From contig JAPWTS010000001.1 in NCBI GenBank assembly GCA_028275925.1, positions 37,473-101,472 on the forward strand: DNA of 64,000 bases, in the 5' to 3' direction. Under the pieces are notes generated by a model that saw nothing but the letters and a program-made list of their open reading frames with translations, was not told the origin of the DNA and made no database searches. The DNA comes from Thermofilales archaeon (GTDB lineage: Archaea > Thermoproteota > Thermoprotei > Thermofilales > Thermofilaceae). Shown piece after piece: positions 48,646 to 56,857 of this stretch (its first letter is position 1; the number at the start of each line of letters is the position of its first letter). Made by a program: the position numbers and the translations under genes.

Positions 48646-50619
48646 TCACCCAGCGCCCGAAACCTTGTAGACAGCCTTCACGGGGCAGACCGCGTAGCAG
48701 ACGCCGCACTTTACGCAAACGCTCTCGTCTATCCTGTACTTCCCGCCCTCGGTCTTCGATATCGCGCTAGCTGGGCAGTTCAGCGCGCACTGCCCGCAGG
48801 CGATGCACTTCTCCTCGTCTATTCTGTACGTGATCAGCGCTCTGCACACGAGCGCCGGGCACCGCTTCTCTCGAATGTGAGCGAGGTACTCGTCCATGAA
48901 GTACCTCAGCGTGGAGAGAACGGGGTTCGGCGCCGTCCCGCCGAGCGCGCATAGGCTCGCCGACCTCACGGTCTCCGCCAGCTGCCTCAGTACCTGAAGG
49001 TCCTCCTCCGTGCCCTCGCCCCTCGTGATCTTGTCGAGGATGCTCCACATGACCCTCAGACCGACCCTGCACGGTATGCACTTGCCGCACGACTCCGCCG
49101 ACGTGAAGGTGAGGAAGAACTTGGCGACGTCGACCATGCAGTTCTCGTCGCCTATAACCACTATGCCGCCGCTGCCCATGATCGCACCGGCGCTCTGCAG
49201 GGTCTCGTAGTCGAGCGGGAGGTCGAGGAGGCTTGCGGGGATGCAGCCGCCGGAGGGCCCACCGACCTGAACCGCTTTCACCCTAACCCCCTCGGGCGGC
49301 CCCCCAGCCAGCTCCTCAACGAGGGTCCTGATGCTCGTCCCGATGGGGACCTCGTAGGCCCCAACCCTCTTCACGGCGCCCGTCACGCAGAACATCTTCG
49401 TGCCCTTCGTCTTCTCCGTGCCGACCGCCGCGAACTTCTCCGCCCCCTCCGCCATGATGGTTGCCGCGTGCGCCAGCGTCTCGACGTTGTTAATGGCGGT
49501 GGGCTTGCCCCACAAACCCTTCTCTGCCGGGTAGGGCGGCCTCTGCCTCGGCCAAGCCCTCTTGCCCTCGATGGCGGCGATCATCGCGGTCTCCTCCCCG
49601 CACACGAATGCTCCAGCACTGAGTATCACTTCGATGTCGAAGTCGAAGCCCGAGCCGAGTATGTTCTTGCCCAGGAGCCCGTAGCGCCTAGCCTCCTCCA
49701 CGGCTTTCTGCAAACGCTTCGCCATCAGCGGCTTCTCCGCCCTCACGAATACGTAGCCCTGGTTGGCGCCCACCGCGTAGCCGGCTATCGTTAAACCCTC
49801 GATGATCCTGAAGGGGTCGCTCTCCGCCAGGAGCCTGTTCATGAACGCGCCGGGGTCGCCCTCGTCGGCGTTCGCTATGACGTACTTCGGCGTCGCTTTC
49901 TGCTGGCGCGTAATCCTCCACTTCATCCCCGTGGGGAAGCCAGCTCCACCCCTCCCCCTCAAACCGCTCTTCAGAATCTCCTCGATCGTCGCCTCGGGGC
50001 CCAGCTTGAACGCCCTGCTCAAGCCCCTGTAGCCGCCGCTGGCCACGTACTCCTCCAGCGACTCCGGGTTCACTACCCCGCAGTTGCGCGAGACCCACTT
50101 GTACTGCTTCGCCCAGAAGCCCAGCTCGCTGAGCAGGGGGACCTTGTCCTCCCCCTTCGCCGCACCCGTCTTCTCCTTAAGAGCGAAAGCCCCGCCGACG
50201 TCGCGCTTTACGAAGTACTCCTCGAGGATGCGCGGCACGTCGCTCGGCTTCACGTTCGCGTAGATCGCGGTGGGCATCCCCTTCGCCGCGAGCTCCAGCC
50301 ACGGGTCGATGAAGTCCAAGCCGTAACACCCGGAGATCGCTACGGTCGCCTCCAAGCCAATTTTCTTGACGGAGTCCTCGACCGCGCGGTACACGGCCTC
50401 GGCGCCCATCGCCAGCGTGCAGCTCGCCATCGGCACTTTGATCTTCGCGCCCTTCTCGCCGTACCGCAGCTCCTCAAGCCTCCGGCGCCTCAGCTCCCGG
50501 CACCGCTCGTCGTCGTGGCAGAGCGGGCCGGAGAGCCTGCACTCGATGTAGTCGGGGCAGGGGTTCTCGAGCGAGTGCGTGCACTTCTCGCAGCACCTGT
50601 CGAGCAGGGTCCACGTCAC
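48646..50619 (-). CDS. NuoF/HydB-like NAD(P)-linked flavoprotein subunit with C-terminal ferredoxin
   Basis: Diaphorase subunit that exchanges electrons between NAD(P)H and the iron-sulfur chain. The 657 residues show an N-terminal Cys-rich stretch (CCEKCTHSLENPCPDYIECR, residues 9-28), a thioredoxin-like region with most cluster cysteines lost, the FMN/NADH site SGLRGRGGAGFPTGMKW and NADEGDPGAFMNRLL, GAFVCGEETAMIAAIEG, the [4Fe-4S] site SAESCGKCIPCRVG with a later Cys in SLCALGG, and a C-terminal 2x[4Fe-4S] ferredoxin (CIACGQCALNCP; CVKCGVCYAVCP). This order equals HydB of electron-bifurcating hydrogenases and HoxF/NuoF. Its start overlaps the NuoE-like stop by 4 nt. Confidence 0.95.
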   Translation of the reverse strand: MTWTLLDRCCEKCTHSLENPCPDYIECRLSGPLCHDDERCRELRRRRLEELRYGEKGAKIKVPMASCTLAMGAEAVYRAVEDSVKKIGLEATVAISGCYGLDFIDPWLELAAKGMPTAIYANVKPSDVPRILEEYFVKRDVGGAFALKEKTGAAKGEDKVPLLSELGFWAKQYKWVSRNCGVVNPESLEEYVASGGYRGLSRAFKLGPEATIEEILKSGLRGRGGAGFPTGMKWRITRQQKATPKYVIANADEGDPGAFMNRLLAESDPFRIIEGLTIAGYAVGANQGYVFVRAEKPLMAKRLQKAVEEARRYGLLGKNILGSGFDFDIEVILSAGAFVCGEETAMIAAIEGKRAWPRQRPPYPAEKGLWGKPTAINNVETLAHAATIMAEGAEKFAAVGTEKTKGTKMFCVTGAVKRVGAYEVPIGTSIRTLVEELAGGPPEGVRVKAVQVGGPSGGCIPASLLDLPLDYETLQSAGAIMGSGGIVVIGDENCMVDVAKFFLTFTSAESCGKCIPCRVGLRVMWSILDKITRGEGTEEDLQVLRQLAETVRSASLCALGGTAPNPVLSTLRYFMDEYLAHIREKRCPALVCRALITYRIDEEKCIACGQCALNCPASAISKTEGGKYRIDESVCVKCGVCYAVCPVKAVYKVSGAG

Positions 50620-51134
50620 TTCGCGCCACCCCTCTCCTGCCTGCGGTACCGCTCGATGAGCGCGCGCAGCGTGCGCGGGTTAGCCCTCCCCACGATCTCG
50701 TTGCTGCCGTCCGGCTTCTGGACGACGACCACGGGGGCTAGGCCGCAGCACCCGAAGCAGCGGGCTTCCTCGACGGAGAACATCCTATCTTCGGTGGTCT
50801 TCCGGCCCGCCTTCAAGCCGAGGAAGGTGCGCAGGAACTCGATGTTCAAGCTGTTGCCTCGAAGGTGGCAGGCCGTGCCCATGCAGACCAGGATCCGGTA
50901 CTTGCCGATCGGCTCCAAGCTGTACTGGTGGTAGAATGTGGCTACACCGTACGCCTGGGCGAAGGGGACCCCAACGTACTCAGCAGCCCTTCTTATCCCC
51001 TCAGGCGGCAAATAGCCGTAAACAGCCTGAACCCTCCTTAGCGCTTCAAGTAGGCCGTAGGGAGCTTTGGGAACGCCCTCGAACACTTTATCGGGTAGAA
51101 CGCCAACCTCATCGCTGCCCTCCAGCTTCCCCAT
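50616..51134 (-). CDS. NuoE/HydC-like [2Fe-2S] subunit
   Basis: Thioredoxin-fold [2Fe-2S] protein of 172 residues that pairs with the NuoF-like flavoprotein. It starts with the helical part (LLEALRRVQAVYGYLPPEGI; VGVPFAQAYGVATFYHQYSL) and holds the cluster cysteines in VCMGTACHLRG and ARCFGCCGLAPVVVV. The order and spacing C-x4-C...C-x3-C fit NuoE/HoxE/HydC. First gene of the operon, with a TATA-like CTTTAAAG 23-30 nt upstream of the ATG. Confidence 0.95.
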   Translation of the reverse strand: MGKLEGSDEVGVLPDKVFEGVPKAPYGLLEALRRVQAVYGYLPPEGIRRAAEYVGVPFAQAYGVATFYHQYSLEPIGKYRILVCMGTACHLRGNSLNIEFLRTFLGLKAGRKTTEDRMFSVEEARCFGCCGLAPVVVVQKPDGSNEIVGRANPRTLRALIERYRRQERGGAK

Positions 51135-51156
51135 CGGCGCTCCCGTGCGGGAAGAC

Positions 51157-51164
51157 CTTTAAAG
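51157..51164 (-). promoter_or_regulatory. TATA box of the hydrogenase operon
   Basis: CTTTAAAG centred about 27 nt upstream of the NuoE-like ATG on the minus strand, the only good box for the five-gene operon. Confidence 0.65.
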
Positions 51165-51489
51165 AGCTATCTATAAAGTGATTATAAACGTTTTTCAAAC
51201 TTCATCATTAAATCTCTAAATCCACATAGCAACGATGTGATACTAAAAATTCTCTCAGCAAGCGAAAACGCTCACGAGACGCACCGCAAACGCTCCGCTA
51301 GATCGCGAGGGAAGCATGCCCTCGTACTCCAGATAACGTGAGAGCACAAATCGGAGCTCTTCTGCAATACCATTAAAAACTCAGCACTCAAGATCTTCGT
51401 CATCGCTCGCTCAGCTAAGCCTGGCTCATCACGCCCTGAAGTCTCCGACGCGCCCCCTTTAAGCGTTAGCGCACGCTACGACCAAGCGG
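51165..51489. other. AT-rich intergenic region upstream of the hydrogenase operon
   Basis: About 325 nt between the hydrogenase operon promoter and the MBL nuclease gene end. No gene is seen. The left 100 nt is A+T-rich (TATAAAGTGATTATAAACG; CATCATTAAATCTCTAAATC), unusual here, and may hold regulator sites controlling the operon. The right part has no recognisable motif. Confidence 0.4.
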
Positions 51490-52419
51490 CTAGAGCGCGT
51501 ACGCTTCAATCCCCATCTCGCGCGAGATGTAGCTGGCGAAGCTGCTGGCGAAGCTCGAGAACGCGTAGACCGTCGCTACCCCGCTCCCTACGACGTAGCG
51601 GAGGAGGTCGCTGAAGCCAGCGTGGCTCGAGAGGGGGATGCCCCTGCCCACCGCCCAGCCGGTGCAAGGCACCGCTCCGGGATGATCGGACGAAAGGGGC
51701 ACGACCGCGATCGCTCCCCGCGGCGGCCTGAGGGAGTGCACAGCGTACTCTCCGAGCACCTCGCCGTACTTCTCGTAGATCCGGTTCTTCTCGGCTATCT
51801 TCTCCTCCACGAAGGGGACCACCTTCGCCACCAGCGATAGGAGCGCCGTCAGCTCCTGCCCCGTGCCCAGAGTCCTAGCGGCCAGCGCGAGCCCCCTGCC
51901 CTCCTCCACGGCTTCCCGGACGGTTTGCACGATCGCCTTGTAAAGGAGCGGGCGCGGCGGGAAGGTGTAGCGGTGGTGACCGTACGTCGCGTCGATCACG
52001 AGCACGTCGGCCTTGAGAACCGGTGCCGGCCTCATAACGACCCTCCTCTCCAGGTTGAAATCGCCCGTGTACACCACCGTAGCGCCCGCGTCGAACCGCA
52101 GCTGCAAGCTCCCTATCACGTGGCCGGCCTCGTGCACCTCCAGCTGAAGGCCCGCGACCTCGACCTCCTCTCCCGCGTTCACGGCCACCACGCTATCGAG
52201 CCTGCGCCTCGGATCCACGAGGTCACGCGTCGCGTGGCTCATCACCTTCGGGACCCCCTTCAGCGCTCTGAGGACGCTCGGCCTGCAGTGGTCACTGTGC
52301 GCGTGGGAGACAAAAACGACGTCGGGCTTCCTGTCGGGGATCCCGGTGGGGTCAAGCAACAGTCTCTTCCCGCCGGCCTCTACGACGATGCCTCCGCTGC
52401 GGTAAACCCGTACGCTCAT
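51490..52419 (-). CDS. metallo-beta-lactamase-fold nuclease-like protein (mRNA 3'-end processing factor type)
   Basis: The 309 residues have the MBL metal-binding series: VVFVSHAHSDHCRPSVL (HxHxDH), HEAGHVIGSLQL, VVYTGDFNLE and IDATYGHHRYTF, and a final SSHAGFSDLLRY His. This matches the short archaeal relatives of the CPSF73/exonuclease group (COG1236), though the beta-CASP cap seems reduced (RTLGTGQELTALLSLVAKV). Likely an RNA or DNA nuclease. It follows the phosphoribosyltransferase gene by 7 nt on the same strand. Confidence 0.87.
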   Translation of the reverse strand: MSVRVYRSGGIVVEAGGKRLLLDPTGIPDRKPDVVFVSHAHSDHCRPSVLRALKGVPKVMSHATRDLVDPRRRLDSVVAVNAGEEVEVAGLQLEVHEAGHVIGSLQLRFDAGATVVYTGDFNLERRVVMRPAPVLKADVLVIDATYGHHRYTFPPRPLLYKAIVQTVREAVEEGRGLALAARTLGTGQELTALLSLVAKVVPFVEEKIAEKNRIYEKYGEVLGEYAVHSLRPPRGAIAVVPLSSDHPGAVPCTGWAVGRGIPLSSHAGFSDLLRYVVGSGVATVYAFSSFASSFASYISREMGIEAYAL

Positions 52420-52426
52420 CCGCTCC

Positions 52427-53101
52427 CTACTGCTTAACCACGTACTTGCCGGCGCGCTCCTCGAGCTTGCCGGCTTGCAGGAGCCTGCTCAAAGCCAGCC
52501 TGTAGTAGCTTTCGCCCACGTCGATGCCGTACCACTCCTTGAACTCCCTAACCAGCTCCTCGTACGTCCACTCCTTCTTGCCCTCCTTCGCCCTCTCGCT
52601 GATGATTTTTTCGAAGAAGTTCGTCGTGTCTTCGGCGCGCGTCCAGGGGTACTGGTACCAAACCCATTCCTTAACCTCGTCGACGTAGAAGTCCGGCTTT
52701 ATCTTAGCCACTGGCGAGATCCACTGCATGGCAGCCACCTTCAGCTCGGCCGGCTTCCAGCGCGAGAGTATGTAGTCGCGCGCGACGATGACCGAGTCCC
52801 CCGTGTCCACGATGTCGTCGACGAGGAGCACCCTCTTGCCAGCGAGGTCCACGTCGTAGGGGTACTTCACGTGCGCCACGGCCGTGATCTCCGCCGCCCG
52901 GCCCCAGTGGAGCACCTGGAGGCTGAGGAGGTCGTGCACGTCCAGGAAGTCGCACAGGAGCCTAGCGGGGACGTAGCCGCCACGCGCGATCGCGACGATT
53001 ACATCGGGCTTGAACCCGGACTCCTCGATCTTCGCGGCGAGAGCCCGGCACCAGCCCACAACCTCCTCCCAGGCGACGAGCTTGGTGTTCACCTTGGGCA
53101 T
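52427..53101 (-). CDS. phosphoribosyltransferase (purine type) with C-terminal extension
   Basis: A 224-residue type I PRTase. The PRPP loop is KRVLLVDDIVDTGDSVIVAR (about residues 96-115) and the N-terminal hood has VIVAIARGGYVPARLLCDFL. The middle (VKEWVWYQYPWTRAEDTTNF) is typical of archaeal xanthine/hypoxanthine/guanine PRTases. About 60 C-terminal residues (YEELVREFKEWYGIDVGESY; YRLALSRLLQAGKLEERAGK) form a small winged-helix-like extra domain. ATG 53101 (MPKVNTK) or ATG 53119 is the start; CTTATTAG near 53135 supports either. It probably salvages purines. Confidence 0.88.
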   Translation of the reverse strand: MPKVNTKLVAWEEVVGWCRALAAKIEESGFKPDVIVAIARGGYVPARLLCDFLDVHDLLSLQVLHWGRAAEITAVAHVKYPYDVDLAGKRVLLVDDIVDTGDSVIVARDYILSRWKPAELKVAAMQWISPVAKIKPDFYVDEVKEWVWYQYPWTRAEDTTNFFEKIISERAKEGKKEWTYEELVREFKEWYGIDVGESYYRLALSRLLQAGKLEERAGKYVVKQ

Positions 53102-53191
53102 GGGGGCTCGCGCACCCATGCCGTTCACGCTAATAAGGTTTGCCCGCGCGCGCCAGAAATACCCCTTGCCCATCGGGGCGGCGGGCTCGGC

Positions 53192-53653
53192 GTGAGCGTA
53201 GACGTGGGAAGAGTCCACGTGAGGTTGCTCCCCCAGGAGTTCGAGAAGATCGCGGTAGTGGACCGCGGCGCTGTGGTGGACTTCGAGCTCGAGATCGGCC
53301 CTCTCACGCTAAAGCTGCGCCGCGTTCGCGTCGCCGGCGCGCTGACAGGCGTCGAGAGGCGGGGCAGCATGGTGGAGGCGCTGCTGAGCGATGGAGTGGG
53401 CAGCGCCCGCGTCAGGGCGTGGAATCAAGCGGCCGACGCGCTCCTCGGTCTCAAGCAGGGCGAGTTCGTCGAAGTGCTCGGGAACCTCAGGGTCTACCGG
53501 GGCGAGCTCTACGTGGCCGCCAGCGTCGTCCGCAGGATCGGCAGCGAGGGCTTCAACGCGTACGTGAAGCTGCTGGAGAGGGACCGGCGCGTGCTCTCCG
53601 CGCTGCACGCGCGCAAAGAGGAGAGCGGGCCGCAGCCTGTTCCAACACGCTAG
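53192..53653 (+). CDS. OB-fold nucleic-acid-binding protein
   Basis: A 153-residue protein with one OB fold: LTLKLRRVRVAGALTGVERR, SMVEALLSDGVGSARVRAWN, ADALLGLKQGEFVEVLGNLR, VYRGELYVAASVVRRIGSEG. This is the tRNA-anticodon/RPA-type OB pattern used to bind single-stranded DNA or RNA. The C-terminal helix (YVKLLERDRRVLSALHARKE) is basic. GTG 53192 or 53219 may be the start. It is divergent from the PRTase gene, and the winged-helix gene follows 30 nt downstream. Confidence 0.8.
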   Translation: MSVDVGRVHVRLLPQEFEKIAVVDRGAVVDFELEIGPLTLKLRRVRVAGALTGVERRGSMVEALLSDGVGSARVRAWNQAADALLGLKQGEFVEVLGNLRVYRGELYVAASVVRRIGSEGFNAYVKLLERDRRVLSALHARKEESGPQPVPTR

Positions 53654-53683
53654 GTATTTAAAAGCTCCTGGGAACTAAAACTC

Positions 53684-54001
53684 GTGCCCTCCAAGAGCGC
53701 TAAGAAAACCGAGGAGAAGAGCGCCGACCTGCTATCGTTCCTAGGCGGAGAGGTCGAGGCACGGCGGGAGGCTAAGGTGGAGGTCGCGGGAGGTTCAGGC
53801 GAGCTGGAGCGCGCTGTAATCTCGTTCCTGAGGAGCAAGGGCGGCAAAGCGGCTAAAAGCGAGCTGTACGAGTGGGCTAAGAAGAGGGGCGTACCTCCCG
53901 CCGCGCTGTACAACGCGCTCACTAAAATGCTGCAGTCGGGCGCGATCCGCCGCAGCTTCGACGAAAACCTCCAGGAGATCGTTTTCGCGCTGACTTCCTA
54001 G
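53684..54001 (+). CDS. small winged-helix-like protein
   Basis: A 105-residue protein with a charged, probably disordered N-terminus (SKSAKKTEEKSADLLSFLGG) and a winged-helix C-terminal half (ELERAVISFLRSKGGKAAKS; ELYEWAKKRGVPPAALYNAL; TKMLQSGAIRRSFDENLQEI). Likely DNA or RNA binding. A TATA-like ATTTAAAAG lies about 30 nt before the GTG start. Together with the OB-fold gene upstream it may form a single-strand-binding pair, an idea based only on position. Confidence 0.7.
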   Translation: MPSKSAKKTEEKSADLLSFLGGEVEARREAKVEVAGGSGELERAVISFLRSKGGKAAKSELYEWAKKRGVPPAALYNALTKMLQSGAIRRSFDENLQEIVFALTS

Positions 54002-54073
54002 CCGAGAGAAGCACTCTTAATACCGGGGTTGCACGAGCATTCGGGGGATGAGGACCACCCCTAGTCGGAGAGC

Positions 54074-54388
54074 GTGACGAGAAGGAGGTGGGCCGACTCC
54101 CGCTTAGCGGTCGCGGTGGTCGCGTTGGGGAGGAGGCGCGGAGGGCGCAGAAGGAGACCCTACCCGAGGCGCGAAGACGTGGCCAACGCCATCCTCAGCG
54201 TCCTCGCTCGAAAACCGCACATCCACCCAGCCGAGCTCGTCGACGAGGTCAAAGCGGAGCTCGAGAACATGGGCTTCTACGCGGGGCTCGTGAACGCGAA
54301 GCGCGTCTGGCGAACGTACGAGGAGTACGTGAGGGCTGGCAGGATGTACGACTACCTCGGAGTGATGGGCGAGGAAACGGAAACCTAG
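54074..54388 (+). CDS. conserved hypothetical protein
   Basis: A 104-residue protein with a very basic N-terminal stretch (RRRGGRRRRPYPRRED) and a helical C-terminal domain (DVANAILSVLARKPHIHPAE; LVDEVKAELENMGFYAGLVN; RVWRTYEEYVRAGRMYDYLG). It reads like a small nucleic-acid-binding wHTH. Start is GTG 54074. It is convergent with the thioredoxin gene, 6 nt apart. Confidence 0.65.
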   Translation: MTRRRWADSRLAVAVVALGRRRGGRRRRPYPRREDVANAILSVLARKPHIHPAELVDEVKAELENMGFYAGLVNAKRVWRTYEEYVRAGRMYDYLGVMGEETET

Positions 54389-54394
54389 CGCAGC

Positions 54395-54814
54395 TCACGC
54401 GCTGAGGCTCTCTAGGGTTCTCGCGAGCTCTCGGGCGAGCCCCGGGTAGTATCCGACGAAGCGCTTGAACTCCTTACCCTTGCTGAAGACTATGATCGTG
54501 GGGATGCTCATGACCCCGTACTCGAAAGCGAGGTCGCTGTTCTCGTCCACGTTGACTTTCGTTACCGCAACCTTGCCGGCGAACCTTTGAGCGAGCTCCT
54601 CCACGATCGGCTCAACCATCTTGCAGGGTCCGCACCACTCGGCCCAGAAGTCGGCCAGCACGACCTTGCACTCCTTCAGCAACCGCTCGAAGCTGCTGCG
54701 GTCAACGTGCAGCGGACCCCTAGGGCAGGGGCTCGGCGCCGGCGACGCCCGCTTCCTAGCGATCTCCAGCATCATCTTACGGAGCAAGAGCTCCTCTTCG
54801 CTACTCACGCTCAA
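54395..54814 (-). CDS. thioredoxin
   Basis: A 139-residue thioredoxin with the active site FWAEWCGPCKMVEPIVEELA (WCGPCK) and the cis-Pro segment VMSIPTIIVFSKGKEFKRFV. An N-terminal extension of about 30 residues (LLLRKMMLEIARKRASPAPS) is unusual but seen in some archaeal members. Start TTG 54814 or GTG 54808. It would serve protein disulfide exchange in the cytosol. Confidence 0.93.
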   Translation of the reverse strand: MSVSSEEELLLRKMMLEIARKRASPAPSPCPRGPLHVDRSSFERLLKECKVVLADFWAEWCGPCKMVEPIVEELAQRFAGKVAVTKVNVDENSDLAFEYGVMSIPTIIVFSKGKEFKRFVGYYPGLARELARTLESLSA

Positions 54815-54899
54815 CCCCGCGCCCCATCCCCTTAATGAAACTTTCCGCCGTCATGCGCGCTACAGCTTTTAGGGGGCGCGCTGCGCGGAGGGAGCAGGT

Positions 54900-55652
54900 A
54901 TGATCAAGGTGGGGACGTGCGGGTGGTCGGCTAGGGGCGGGCGGCAGGCTTACTTCCAGAACTTTAAGGTGATCGAGCTGCAGGAGACTTTCTACAAGCT
55001 GCCCAGCGAGGAAACCGCAAGGCGCTGGAGGGGCCAGGCGCCTCCCGACTTCGAGTTCACGGTCAAAGCCTTCCAAGCTATAACGCACCCGCCCTCCTCA
55101 CCCACCTGGCGGCGCAGCGGCATCAAAGTTTCCAGCGAGGACTTCGACAAGTACGGTCTCTTTCGCGTAACGGAAGAAACGCTGAAGGCTTGGGAGAGGA
55201 ACCTGGCTGTATGCAAAGCGCTCGGCGCAAGAGTTTGCGTGTTCCAAACCCCGCCGAGTTTCGGGTACTCGCCCGGGAACGCCAGGAACGTTGAGGAGTT
55301 CTTCACGACGATCGATAGGGGCGGCCTAGCGATGGGCTGGGAGCCGCGCGGGACGTGGCACGAGCACCCTAGCGAGCTGAAGCAGCTCCTATCGAGGCTC
55401 GACCTAACGCACGTTGTTGACCCGCTCAGGCGCGAGCCTGTCCACACAGCCGGCTTCGCGTACTTCCGGCTGCACGGCTTGGGGGGCGGCGAAGTCAACT
55501 ACAGGTACAAGTACACGGACGAGGACCTCTCCAAGCTTCTCGCAATCGTGAAGCGCTACGCGGAGAGCCAAGACGCCTACGTGCTCTTCAACAACGTCTA
55601 CATGTTCGACGACGCGCTCCGCTTCAAGCGCCTCCTCGAGCAAACCGGCTAG
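54900..55652 (+). CDS. DUF72 family protein
   Basis: A 250-residue TIM-barrel-like protein of the DUF72 (YecE) family: KVGTCGWSARGGRQAYFQNF, VIELQETFYKLPSEETARRW, FEFTVKAFQAITHPPS, VCVFQTPPSFGYSP, LAMGWEPRGTWHE, YFRLHGLGGGEVNYRYKYTD and YVLFNNVYMFDDAL. The biochemical role of the family is unsettled. ATG 54900 has CTTTTAGG about 30 nt upstream. Single gene. Confidence 0.93.
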   Translation: MIKVGTCGWSARGGRQAYFQNFKVIELQETFYKLPSEETARRWRGQAPPDFEFTVKAFQAITHPPSSPTWRRSGIKVSSEDFDKYGLFRVTEETLKAWERNLAVCKALGARVCVFQTPPSFGYSPGNARNVEEFFTTIDRGGLAMGWEPRGTWHEHPSELKQLLSRLDLTHVVDPLRREPVHTAGFAYFRLHGLGGGEVNYRYKYTDEDLSKLLAIVKRYAESQDAYVLFNNVYMFDDALRFKRLLEQTG

Positions 55653-55738
55653 CGCGCGGTTGCCTGCTCTTAACGCGAAATCGTTTAGCGATATTGCAAG
55701 CGCAAATGCTAAAGGGCGGGGGCTGGCTGGCTAGGCGT

Positions 55739-56827
55739 ATGAGCTTCGAGCGGCTGGTCGCCGAGCTCGATAAATCGCGCATGCTCGACCTTATACTCTC
55801 TGAGCCGGAAGAGTTCGAGCGGTTTTACAGGGAGTACGGCGATGTGGGCTTGCCTGGAAGCGTGCAGGGGGTCCCGCTCCCCCGCGAGCCCGGCAAGGTA
55901 GTTTTCGCCGGTATGGGCGGTTCAGCGATTGTCGGCGATTTCGTGCGCAGCCTCCTCCTCGACAAGGCGGGCGCGGCGGTCGAGGTGGTTCGCGACTTCA
56001 AGCTCCCGTTGCATGCTGGGAAAGGGGACGTGCTCGTCGCGGTCAGCTACTCCGGCAACACGGCAGAGACGCTGAGGTGCGCCAAGGAGGGGGTCGAGAG
56101 GGGGTGCTACCTCGTAGCGGTGACTTCGGGCGGCCTGCTCGAGCGCTACGCCTCCAAGCTGGGCGCCGCGGTCTTCAAGCTGCCAGCCGGCCGCCCGCCG
56201 CGCACCGCGCTAGCGCCGATGCTGGCAGCGGCTCTGCGGGTTCTCGAGCAACTCAACCTCCCGGCACCAACGCCGAAGGGCGCTACGAGCAGTGCACGCA
56301 GAGTAGTCGAAGAGTTCAAGGCCGACCCGCTCGGCTGCCTCCCGGCTTCGATCGCCGCCCGCATGAAGGGCTCTATCCCGCTCATCTACGCCTACCAGCC
56401 CTACAGCCCCGTCGGCTTCAGGTTCAAGACGCAAATAAACGAGAACGCGAAATACCACGCGTTCTTCGCCGAGCTCCCCGAAGCCGACCACAACGAGATC
56501 ATGGGGTGGGAGGGCGCGCCAGCAGCCAAGTACCACCCGGTCCTCGTCAGGGGGTCGGAGGAGCCGAGCGAAATCGCGGTCATTTTAGATTTCTGGAAGC
56601 AAGTGTTCAAAGAGAGAAACATCGAGTACTCCGAGATGAAGTCGAGCGGTGGAGGCAGGTTGTCTGAGCTGCTCGAGCTCTTAGTCTCGGTCGATCTCGC
56701 GTCATACGTGCTAGCGCTCCTACTAGGGGTTGACCCGACCCCTGTCGGTACCATAAGCAGGTTGAAGAAGACGATGGACGAGCGCCTAAACCTTGAGAGG
56801 AAAGTAGCCGCCGAGCTGGGGCTCTGA
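55739..56827 (+). CDS. bifunctional phosphoglucose/phosphomannose isomerase
   Basis: SIS-domain sugar isomerase of crenarchaea that interconverts glucose-6-P/fructose-6-P and mannose-6-P/fructose-6-P. The 362 residues have GKVVFAGMGGSAIVGDFVRS, VAVSYSGNTAETLRCAKEGV, AVTSGGLLERYASKLGA, ALAPMLAAALRVLEQL, NENAKYHAFFAELPEADHNE (catalytic Glu/His) and GVDPTPVGTISRLKKTMDER. Slightly longer than the usual 300-330. ATG 55739 (MSFERLVAEL) chosen over 55694. It feeds the Fbp/Pps gluconeogenic route and glycan precursors for AglB. Confidence 0.94.
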   Translation: MSFERLVAELDKSRMLDLILSEPEEFERFYREYGDVGLPGSVQGVPLPREPGKVVFAGMGGSAIVGDFVRSLLLDKAGAAVEVVRDFKLPLHAGKGDVLVAVSYSGNTAETLRCAKEGVERGCYLVAVTSGGLLERYASKLGAAVFKLPAGRPPRTALAPMLAAALRVLEQLNLPAPTPKGATSSARRVVEEFKADPLGCLPASIAARMKGSIPLIYAYQPYSPVGFRFKTQINENAKYHAFFAELPEADHNEIMGWEGAPAAKYHPVLVRGSEEPSEIAVILDFWKQVFKERNIEYSEMKSSGGGRLSELLELLVSVDLASYVLALLLGVDPTPVGTISRLKKTMDERLNLERKVAAELGL

Positions 56828-56857
56828 CAGGGGCGCGCACTGATCTCGAATCGAGTG

